Shown in pieces: positions 1 to 8,453 of a stretch of DNA of 10,518 bases. How positions within the stretch are numbered: position 1 is the first letter of the stretch; the number at the start of each line of letters is the position of its first letter. Made by a program: the position numbers and the translations under genes. The notes beneath the pieces are model-generated. The model saw only the letters and a program-made list of their open reading frames with translations. It did not search any database and was not told the DNA's origin. Source of the DNA: a bacterium UBP1_UBA4783 (lineage in GTDB: Bacteria > Krumholzibacteriota > Krumholzibacteriia > Krumholzibacteriales > Krumholzibacteriaceae); NCBI GenBank assembly GCA_002403075.1, contig DHHB01000066.1, positions 1 to 10,518 on the forward strand, in the 5' to 3' direction.

Positions 1-998
1 CGGAGAAAGGGGTATTCAGCATATCGGCCACGGATCTCGACATATCGGTCACCTCGAAGGTGGAGGCCTCGGTGGCGGCCGAAGGGCGCGTGGCCGCGCC
101 GGCGAAAAAGATAGCCGAAATCGTGAAATCGCTCGCCGGCGGCAACGTCAGCATCGACTGCGCCGGAGAAAAGATCACGATTACGTGCGGCAAGAGCCGG
201 TTCGTCGTGAACGGGCGAAGCGCGGAGGATTTCCCGAAGCTCCCGAAGCAGGACAGCAAAACGGAGTTCACGATCGATCCCGAGATCGTATCGGAGCTCG
301 TGCACAAGACGGCGTACGCTGTTTCCACCGACCTCACGCGCCCGGCCCTCTGCGGCGTGCTGTGGGAAGTCGACCGGAAGGGCATATGCATGGTCGCCAC
401 CGACGGCCACCGGCTCGCCAAGGTCGACATCGCGATCGATCTCGGGGGCGTGCAGAAGATCGACGTTATCGTTCCGCCGAAAGCGCTCGGAACTCTTCGG
501 ACGTACGCGGAGGGGGAGAAGGAGATCCGGATCTCGATCGGCGAGAACAGCGTCAGCTTCGACATGGCCGGAACGACGATCTACTCGAGGCTGCTCGAGG
601 GCCCCTTCCCGAGCTATCAACGGGTCATCCCGGCGAAGAACGAGAAGGAGCTCATCGTCTCTCGCTCGGCCCTCGCCGAGGCCGTGAAGCGCGTCTCGAT
701 CCTCGCGGACACGCTGACGCGGCAGGTCGTCTTCTCTATCGCGAAGGATAAGCTCGTGCTCAACGTCAGCACGCAGGAGCTCGGCGAAGCACGCGAGGAG
801 ATGGACGCGTCCTTCTCCGGAGAAGCGATGGACATCGGCTACAACGCCGCGTACATACTCGACATCCTGCGCACGATCGACGCGGAGGAGATCGTGTTCC
901 TCCTCGACCGGCCCGACACGGCCGGGCTCGTGAAGCCCGCCTCGGACGCCGGGAACGTCAAGCAGCTGTGCATCGTCATGCCTCTTCGGATCACCTAG
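1..998 (+). CDS. dnaN: DNA polymerase III beta subunit (sliding clamp), 5'-truncated
   Basis: The beta clamp is a ring that encircles DNA and tethers the replicative polymerase and repair proteins. The reading frame is open from base 3, upstream of the first candidate start (GTG at 60), and the residues there (ATDLDISV) match clamp domain I, so the gene begins outside the window. About 331 residues are visible against roughly 365-380 for a full clamp; the missing part is the first few dozen residues. Family landmarks in order are DFPKLP, RPALCGVLWEV followed by VATDGHRLA, the VPPKAL segment, FPSYQRVIP, and the C-terminal IVMPLRI, which forms part of the pocket where clamp partners bind. It is followed after 31 bases by recF on the same strand, the usual dnaN-recF pairing. 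Nothing looks broken. Identification is firm; only the true start is unseen. Confidence 0.97.
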   Translation, partial: EKGVFSISATDLDISVTSKVEASVAAEGRVAAPAKKIAEIVKSLAGGNVSIDCAGEKITITCGKSRFVVNGRSAEDFPKLPKQDSKTEFTIDPEIVSELVHKTAYAVSTDLTRPALCGVLWEVDRKGICMVATDGHRLAKVDIAIDLGGVQKIDVIVPPKALGTLRTYAEGEKEIRISIGENSVSFDMAGTTIYSRLLEGPFPSYQRVIPAKNEKELIVSRSALAEAVKRVSILADTLTRQVVFSIAKDKLVLNVSTQELGEAREEMDASFSGEAMDIGYNAAYILDILRTIDAEEIVFLLDRPDTAGLVKPASDAGNVKQLCIVMPLRIT

Positions 999-1020
999 GG
1001 CCGGTGGGGCGGGGCGGGGG
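998..1020 (+). other. G-quadruplex motif in dnaN-recF spacer
   Basis: Four guanine runs, GGG (998-1000), GGGG (1006-1009), GGGG (1011-1014) and GGGGG (1016-1020), are separated by loops of 5, 1 and 1 bases. This satisfies the standard G3+N1-7 quadruplex pattern on the coding strand, so it would also be present in the mRNA. It starts at the last base of the dnaN stop codon and ends nine bases before the recF GTG, so the guanines that would serve as the recF ribosome-binding site are inside the motif. The pattern is seen directly; folding and any effect on translation are inferred. Confidence 0.6.
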
Positions 1021-1029
1021 TGACGGCGG

Positions 1030-2157
1030 GTGATCATCCGGGGCGTCGAAATCGTCAATTTCAGGAACATCGCCCGGGCCGCGCTGCGGTTTTCCCCCGG
1101 CGCCAATGTCGTCACGGGGAAGAACGCGCAGGGCAAGACGAACCTTCTCGAGGCGTTGTATCTCTTCTCCCTCGGCCGCTCCTTCAGGACCCGAACGCTC
1201 GACGAGACGGTTCGGTTCGGAGAGGAATATTTCTTCATCCGGCTCTCCGGGGAGAGCGACGCCGGGGTCGCCTTCGATATCGAGGCGGGGTACGAGCGGG
1301 GCGGGCGGGCCCGCGTGACGGCCGGAGGGAAGCGGAGCGCGGGTTTCGCCGATATCGTCGGGATGATCCCCGGGGTCATTTTCGTCGCCGAGGACATCGC
1401 GTTGGCCGCCGGGCCGCCCGCCGGCAGGCGCTCCTATCTCGACTATACGGCCGCCCAGCTCTCTCCGCTCCATCTCGCGGCCATCCGCGAATACGCGGGC
1501 GTTCTGCGGCGGCGCAACGCCCTCCTCGAGCGCGCGGCGAGGGAATGCGCCCCCGCGGCCGGGCTCGACGCGTGGGACGAGGCGCTCGCGGCGAAAGGCG
1601 CCGAGCTGGTCCGGATCCGGCGCGAGACACTGCGAGAGCTCGCGGAGCGCGCGGGCGCCCTCGTGGGGGAGATCGTGGGGCCGGACGCGGGGTTCGCCAT
1701 GGAGTACGTCTGCTCCTTCGCGCCGCCGGGGGAGGATGCGGCGGCTTCGTTCCGCGGAGCGCTCGAGCGCGCCCGGGAAACCGAACGGCGGCGCGGGTAC
1801 ACGACGTGCGGGCCGCAGCACGACGACGTCCGGATCCTGCTCGACGACGCGGAGATCCGCCGGTACGGCTCGCAGGGCCGCAAGCGCCTCGTCTCGCTCG
1901 TGCTGAAGCTCGCGCAGGCGGCGACCATTCTCGAGAAACGGGGCGAGCGGCCGGTGGTTATTCTCGACGATATATTCTCCGAGCTCGACGCCGAAACGTC
2001 GTCCCGCGTGAGGGAGCGTCTCTCGGGCGGATACCAGAGCTTCGTCGCGTCGCCGCGCCCGGAGGAGCTCGGGACGGCGGATCCGGGGACGTCGGTTTTT
2101 CGGGTCGAGGGGGGCGTCGTCGAGCCGGCCGGAGAGCCGCCGGCGGGGCCCCGCTGA
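1030..2157 (+). CDS. recF: DNA replication and repair protein RecF
   Basis: RecF is an SMC-like ABC ATPase of the RecFOR pathway. It binds single-/double-strand junctions and helps load RecA at gaps and stalled forks. The 375 residues are close to the usual 360-375. Seen in order: the N-terminal beta strand ending in VNFRNI (9-14), Walker A GKNAQGKT (30-37) followed by NLLEALYLFSLGRSFRT, the ABC signature region YGSQGRKR (279-286), and Walker B VVILDDIFSELD (309-320) with the DD pair at 313-314. The start is well fixed: an in-frame TGA lies at 1021-1023 and GTG at 1030 is the first start codon after it, with the G-run at 1016-1020 as the likely ribosome-binding site. The C-terminal dozen residues are Pro/Gly-rich and look unstructured. 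It is probably translated from the same message as dnaN. Confidence 0.96.
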   Translation: MIIRGVEIVNFRNIARAALRFSPGANVVTGKNAQGKTNLLEALYLFSLGRSFRTRTLDETVRFGEEYFFIRLSGESDAGVAFDIEAGYERGGRARVTAGGKRSAGFADIVGMIPGVIFVAEDIALAAGPPAGRRSYLDYTAAQLSPLHLAAIREYAGVLRRRNALLERAARECAPAAGLDAWDEALAAKGAELVRIRRETLRELAERAGALVGEIVGPDAGFAMEYVCSFAPPGEDAAASFRGALERARETERRRGYTTCGPQHDDVRILLDDAEIRRYGSQGRKRLVSLVLKLAQAATILEKRGERPVVILDDIFSELDAETSSRVRERLSGGYQSFVASPRPEELGTADPGTSVFRVEGGVVEPAGEPPAGPR

Positions 2158-2166
2158 GCGGCCGGC
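2124..2166. repeat. GC-rich inverted repeat around the recF stop codon
   Basis: GCCGGCCG at 2124-2131 and its reverse complement CGGCCGGC at 2159-2166 flank a perfect 12-base palindrome GCGGGGCCCCGC at 2143-2154. The recF TGA (2155-2157) lies inside. There is no following T-tract, so this is not an intrinsic terminator by itself. It may slow RNA polymerase or protect the recF mRNA end, or simply reflect GC-rich sequence. Confidence 0.35.
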
Positions 2167-2177
2167 GAAAACGCAAA

Positions 2178-2208
2178 AAGGGGCGGCCTGAAGCCACGAA
2201 CGCCCCTT
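2178..2208. terminator. Hairpin in recF-dciA spacer, terminator-like on the minus strand
   Basis: AAGGGGCG (2178-2185) pairs perfectly with CGCCCCTT (2201-2208) across a 15-base loop, and GGC/GCC in the loop could pair further. On the plus strand the stem ends in only two T residues and then A5, so it would be a weak terminator for recF. On the minus strand the same stem is followed by an uninterrupted T-tract (complement of A 2175-2179), which is the classic intrinsic terminator form. No minus-strand gene reads into it, so its target could be antisense transcripts from the dciA-gyrB side, or it may act on recF mRNA mainly as a stability or attenuation element. Confidence 0.45.
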
Positions 2209-2250
2209 AAAAACTTGTATCTTTTCGGCGCGTATGCTACTAGTATGAGA
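2205..2250 (+). promoter_or_regulatory. AT-rich patch, possible promoter for dciA-gyrBA-hflX
   Basis: This is a marked AT-rich island in otherwise very GC-rich DNA, just after the hairpin and before dciA. The best sigma70-like reading is TTGTAT (2215-2220), a 17-base gap, then TACTAG (2238-2243) preceded by TG as in extended -10 elements. TATGCT (2233-2238) and TAGTAT (2241-2246) are alternative -10 candidates. None matches consensus well, so the composition and position are the stronger argument. If real, it would let dciA, gyrB, gyrA and hflX be transcribed separately from dnaN-recF. Confidence 0.3.
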
Positions 2251-2277
2251 TGCGCTCACAGGAGGGAGAGCTTCGCC

Positions 2278-2586
2278 GTGGATGACCGGCCGTCAGCGAG
2301 GGTGGGAGACATCCTGCCCCGCGTGCTGAGCCTCATGGGGCTCGACGCGAAGCTCGCGGAAGCGAAGTTCATGCGGGACTGGGAGGCGGTCGTGGGCGCG
2401 GTCGTCGCCGCTCGAAGCCGCCCGCGCGACATCAGGGACGGCATCCTCTACATCGGCGTCGAAAGCAGCGTCTGGATGCAGGAGCTGTGGTTTCACCGGG
2501 ACGAGATCCTCGACCGGATCACGAAGGAGTACCCGGGAATCGGCGTGAAGGGGATCCGGCTCGAGATCGAAAGGGAGAATCCGTAG
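2278..2586 (+). CDS. dciA: DciA-type helicase-associated protein (DUF721)
   Basis: DciA is the widespread bacterial protein that interacts with and helps load the replicative DnaB helicase in species lacking DnaC or DnaI. From GTG at 2278 the product has 102 residues. The fold-defining pattern is visible: an N-terminal helix with ILPRVLSLMGLD, then the conserved Trp in MRDWEAVVG, then DGILYIGVESSVWMQEL with its conserved S-W, and a C-terminal strand IRLEIE. The start at 2278 is chosen because AGGAGGG at 2260-2266 sits upstream, although the 11-base spacing is longer than ideal. The frame is also open from ATG at 2245 (113 residues) and TTG at 2215; the added residues do not resemble the family. 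It lies between recF and gyrB, as in Actinobacteria, and ends four bases before gyrB, so the two are probably translationally coupled. The family call is firm; the exact start is not. Confidence 0.88.
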   Translation: MDDRPSARVGDILPRVLSLMGLDAKLAEAKFMRDWEAVVGAVVAARSRPRDIRDGILYIGVESSVWMQELWFHRDEILDRITKEYPGIGVKGIRLEIERENP

Positions 2587-2590
2587 CGAC

Positions 2591-4507
2591 ATGAGCAGCA
2601 GCCAGGAATATACCGCAAAGGGAATTCAGGTCCTCAAGGGGCTCGAGGCCGTCCGCAAGAGGCCGGCGATGTACATCGGCTCGACCGATCTCCACGGCCT
2701 GCACCACATGATCTACGAGGTCGTGGACAACTCGATCGACGAGGCGATGGCCGGACACTGCGACGTGATCGACATCGCGATCGAGGAGAACGGCTCCGTG
2801 ACCGTGACGGACAACGGGCGCGGCATCCCCGTGGACATCCACCCGACGCAGAAGCGCCCCGCCGTCGAGGTCGTGCTCACGACGCTTCACGCGGGGGGCA
2901 AGTTCGACCACAAGAGCTACAAGGTGTCCGGCGGGCTCCACGGCGTCGGCGTCTCGGTCGTGAACGCCCTCTCCGAGTGGCTCGAGGTCGAGATCTGGCG
3001 CGACGGCTCCGCCTACACCCAGCGGTACGCGCGCGGCGTGCCGACCGCCGACCTCAAGGTGGCGCCGCAGAACGGCCGGAAGGACCGCCGCGGCACGCGC
3101 GTCACGTTCTATCCCGACAGCGAGATCTTCACGACGATGGAGTACAGCTTCGACACGCTGTCGCAGCGCTTTCGCGAGCTCGCGTTCCTCAACAAGGGGA
3201 TCACGATCAACTTCGAGGAAAAGCGGACGAACAAGAAGCACGAGTTCAAGTACTCGGGCGGCATCGTGTCGTTCGTGAAGTTCCTCAACCAGAACAAGAA
3301 CGTCCTCTACTCGCCGCCGATCTACTTCTTCGAGGCGCGCGACAACTGCGAGCTCGAGGTCGCGATCCAGCACAACGACGGCTACGCGGAGAGCATCTAC
3401 GCCTTCGCGAACAACATCAACACGATCGACGGGGGCACGCACCTCATCGGATTCAAGGCCGCCCTCACGCGCACGCTCAACAACTACGCCGAGAAGTCGA
3501 ACCTGTTCAAGAAGGAGAAGATCGCCCTCTCCGGCGACGACGTCCGCGAGGGGATCGCCGCCGTGATCAGCGTGAAGCTCCCGGACCCGCAGTTCGAGGG
3601 GCAGACGAAGGGGAAGCTCGGCAACAGCGAGATCAAGGGGTTCGTCGAGAGCGTCCTCGGGCAGAAGCTCGTCGAGTACCTCGAGGAGCACCCGCCCGTC
3701 GCGCACAAGATGATCGACAAGGCGCTCCAGACCGCCCGCGCCCGGGAGGCGGCGCGCAAGGCGCGCGATCTCGTCCGGCGCAAGTCCGCGCTCGAGTCGA
3801 GCACCCTGCCCGGAAAGCTCGCCGACTGCTCCCTCGAGGATCCGGCCCAGACGGAGATCTACCTCGTCGAGGGGGACTCGGCGGGCGGCTCGGCGAAGCA
3901 GGGGAGGGACCGGCGGTTTCAGGCGATCCTGCCGCTGCGGGGCAAGATCCTGAACGTCGAAAAAGCGCGGCTCGATAAGATCCTCTCGAACGAGGAAGTG
4001 AAAACGATCATCACCGCGCTCGGAACGGGCGTCGGCGAAGAGGACTTCGACATCCAGAAAGCGCGCTACCACAAGGTCATCATCATGACGGACGCGGACG
4101 TCGACGGCGCCCACATCCGCACGCTCATCCTCACGCTCTTCTTCCGGTACATGCCGGAGCTCGTGAAGCAGGGCTACGTGTACATCGCGCAGCCGCCGCT
4201 CTACCGCATCAAGAAAGGCAAGGACGAGCGGTACGTATACGACGACAAGGAAAAGGACAAGGTCCTCAAGGAGCTCGGCGGCTCTCAGGGCGTGTACCTC
4301 CAGCGCTACAAGGGCCTCGGCGAGATGAACCCGGATCAGCTCTGGATGACGACGATGGACCCCGAGCGGCGCACGCTGCGCAAAATAACGCTCGAGGACG
4401 CGATCGAGGCCGACCAGATCTTCACGATCCTCATGGGGGACGCGGTCGAGCCCCGCAAGAATTTCATCGTCGAGAACGCCCTGTTCGTCAAGAACCTGGA
4501 TATCTGA
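2591..4507 (+). CDS. gyrB: DNA gyrase subunit B
   Basis: GyrB supplies the ATPase and part of the DNA-cleavage centre of gyrase, the A2B2 enzyme that introduces negative supercoils. The 638 residues match the short GyrB form without the large insertion found in E. coli. The GHKL ATPase domain carries the catalytic Glu43 and Asn47 in EVVDNSIDEA, Asp74 in TDNGRGIP, the ATP lid GGLHGVGVSVVNA (114-126) and the QTK loop at 338-340. The Toprim domain has EGDSAGG from Glu427 and the metal-binding Asp501, Asp503 and Asp505 in DADVDGAH. The tail contains RYKGLGEMNPDQLW, which contacts GyrA. All catalytic residues are intact. The start is ATG at 2591, four bases after the dciA stop. The nearest ribosome-binding sequence (GGGAG at 2573-2577) is rather distant, which favours coupling to dciA. 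gyrA follows after 17 bases. Confidence 0.98.
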   Translation: MSSSQEYTAKGIQVLKGLEAVRKRPAMYIGSTDLHGLHHMIYEVVDNSIDEAMAGHCDVIDIAIEENGSVTVTDNGRGIPVDIHPTQKRPAVEVVLTTLHAGGKFDHKSYKVSGGLHGVGVSVVNALSEWLEVEIWRDGSAYTQRYARGVPTADLKVAPQNGRKDRRGTRVTFYPDSEIFTTMEYSFDTLSQRFRELAFLNKGITINFEEKRTNKKHEFKYSGGIVSFVKFLNQNKNVLYSPPIYFFEARDNCELEVAIQHNDGYAESIYAFANNINTIDGGTHLIGFKAALTRTLNNYAEKSNLFKKEKIALSGDDVREGIAAVISVKLPDPQFEGQTKGKLGNSEIKGFVESVLGQKLVEYLEEHPPVAHKMIDKALQTARAREAARKARDLVRRKSALESSTLPGKLADCSLEDPAQTEIYLVEGDSAGGSAKQGRDRRFQAILPLRGKILNVEKARLDKILSNEEVKTIITALGTGVGEEDFDIQKARYHKVIIMTDADVDGAHIRTLILTLFFRYMPELVKQGYVYIAQPPLYRIKKGKDERYVYDDKEKDKVLKELGGSQGVYLQRYKGLGEMNPDQLWMTTMDPERRTLRKITLEDAIEADQIFTILMGDAVEPRKNFIVENALFVKNLDI

Positions 4508-4512
4508 TTCGC

Positions 4513-4518
4513 AAGGAG
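4513..4518 (+). promoter_or_regulatory. Ribosome-binding site deciding the gyrA start
   Basis: AAGGAG lies six bases before ATG at 4525. A second ATG at 4521 is out of frame and only two bases from the site, too close for efficient initiation. The spacing therefore selects 4525, which also gives the correct GyrA N-terminus. Confidence 0.75.
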
Positions 4519-4524
4519 CGATGA

Positions 4525-7056
<2,532 letters not shown>

Positions 7057-8439
7057 ATGCGGTCCCATCGAATCTCGCCGTCGAAAGCTCCGGACGAACG
7101 CGCCTTCCTCGTGGGTGTGACCCTCCCCGCGGTGCGCCGCGAGGCGGAGGAGGAGAACCTCCGCGAGCTCGAGGCGCTCGCGCGCGGCGCCGGCGCCGTT
7201 ATCGCCGGCAGCGCGATCCAGAACAGAACCCGCATCGACGGCTCGACCTTCATCGGCGCCGGCAAGCTCGAAGAGCTCGCCGGCGTCGTTCACGATCGCG
7301 GCGTCAACCTCGTCATCTTCGACGACGATCTCTCCCCCGCTCAGGCCCGCAACGTCGAGAAGCGGCTCGGCGTGAACGTCATCGACCGCACGGAGCTCAT
7401 TCTCGACATATTCGCGCGGCGCGCCCGCACGAAACAGGCGAAGATACAGGTGGAGATCGCCCAGCTCCGCTACACCCTCCCCCGGCTGCGGCGACTCTGG
7501 GAGCACCTCGAGCGCCAGGAGGGCGGCATCGGGACGCGCGGCCCGGGCGAGACGCAGATAGAGGTCGACCGCCGCCGCGCCTACGACCGCATGGCGAGCC
7601 TCTCGCGCGAGCTCGAACGGATCCACCGCGGGGTCGAGGAGCGAAGGCGCCGGCGCGTCGGGCTGTTCAACGCGACGATCGTCGGGTACACGAACGCGGG
7701 GAAATCGACCCTCCTGAACCGCATGGCCGGCAGCGGCGTGCTCGAGTCGTCGCGGCTCTTCTCGACGCTCGACTCGACGACCCGGCGCGTGCGCGGCTCC
7801 TCGGGGGAGCCGTTCCTTCTCACCGACACGATCGGTTTCATCCGAAAGCTCCCCGCCCATCTCGTCGCGAGCTTCCGGGCGACGCTTCTCGACGTGAGCG
7901 AGGCCGATCTCCTGCTCCACGTCGTCGACGCGACGAGCGCCTACTGCGAAGACCACATCGAGGTCGTGAACGGCGTCCTCGAGAGCGTTCTCTCGAAGCC
8001 GTCGGGCGGCGCCGCGTGGGGCGGGGGCCGGCGGGCTGCGCCGGCGCTCCCCGGCGACGACCCGCGCGTGGGGATACCCACGCTGCTCGTTCTCAACAAG
8101 GCCGATCTCGTCGGTGATCCGGACAGGCGGGCCGCCCTCGCGGCGAAGCACCCGGGCGCCGTTCTCGCGAGCGCGGCGACGGGGGAGGGCGTCGCCGACA
8201 TCCTCGATCATATCGAGGAGCGTCGCGCGGGCGATTTTCTCGACGCCGACGTCACGGTATCGCCCGAGAACGGGCGGGCCGCGGCCGCCGTCGAGCGGAC
8301 GGCGAAGGTCGTCTCGCGCGGAATCGTCGGCGGCAAGCTCGTCTTCCGCGTCCGCGTGCGCCGGCGGGACATCCCCGCGCTCGAGCGCGAGGCCTCCGTG
8401 CGGCTGCGGTTTTCCGGAAACCGTCCGGCGCCCCGCTAG
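7057..8439 (+). CDS. hflX: GTPase HflX
   Basis: HflX is a TRAFAC-class GTPase that binds the 50S subunit and splits stalled ribosomes, mainly under stress. The 460 residues contain the N-terminal HflX domain with STFIGAGKLEEL and VIDRTELILDIFARRA, the linker signature GGIGTRGPGETQIE, a basic helical hairpin, and the G domain: G1 GYTNAGKST (210-218), G2 in LDSTTRRV, G3 DTIGF (257-261) followed by IRKLP, G4 NKAD (347-350), and a G5-like SAATGEG. About 25 residues rich in Gly, Ala, Arg and Pro (313-338) are inserted just before the strand leading to G4; E. coli HflX has only a short turn there. ATG at 7057 abuts the gyrA TAG, with GAGGAG about a dozen bases upstream inside gyrA, so translation is likely coupled to gyrase. 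HflX is not normally a gyrase neighbour. All GTP-binding motifs are intact. Confidence 0.96.
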   Translation: MRSHRISPSKAPDERAFLVGVTLPAVRREAEEENLRELEALARGAGAVIAGSAIQNRTRIDGSTFIGAGKLEELAGVVHDRGVNLVIFDDDLSPAQARNVEKRLGVNVIDRTELILDIFARRARTKQAKIQVEIAQLRYTLPRLRRLWEHLERQEGGIGTRGPGETQIEVDRRRAYDRMASLSRELERIHRGVEERRRRRVGLFNATIVGYTNAGKSTLLNRMAGSGVLESSRLFSTLDSTTRRVRGSSGEPFLLTDTIGFIRKLPAHLVASFRATLLDVSEADLLLHVVDATSAYCEDHIEVVNGVLESVLSKPSGGAAWGGGRRAAPALPGDDPRVGIPTLLVLNKADLVGDPDRRAALAAKHPGAVLASAATGEGVADILDHIEERRAGDFLDADVTVSPENGRAAAAVERTAKVVSRGIVGGKLVFRVRVRRRDIPALEREASVRLRFSGNRPAPR

Positions 8440-8453
8440 GGGCTCCGCGCCCC
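8430..8453. other. Shared CTAG stop and short hairpins between convergent genes
   Basis: The tetramer CTAG at 8436-8439 provides TAG stop codons for hflX on the plus strand and for the membrane protein on the minus strand, so the two coding regions overlap by three bases. GGGGC (8439-8443) can pair with GCCCC on either side (8430-8434 or 8449-8453), giving two competing five-base-pair stems. Neither has a T-tract, so an intrinsic terminator is not supported; read-through into the opposing gene is likely unless Rho acts here. Confidence 0.45.

Noticed and set aside
991..2259. A 422-codon minus-strand open frame opposite recF
   Set aside because: In antisense register with an intact recF; the product is low-complexity Arg/Pro-rich sequence.
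2158..2277. Possible oriC in the recF-dciA gap
   Set aside because: The patch is AT-rich and in the right gene neighbourhood, but I see no DnaA-box-like nonamers, and 120 bases is very short for an origin. The origin more likely lies near dnaA, outside the window.
2519..4114. A 531-codon minus-strand open frame opposite gyrB
   Set aside because: Same in-register antisense effect; gyrB on the other strand is complete with all its catalytic residues.
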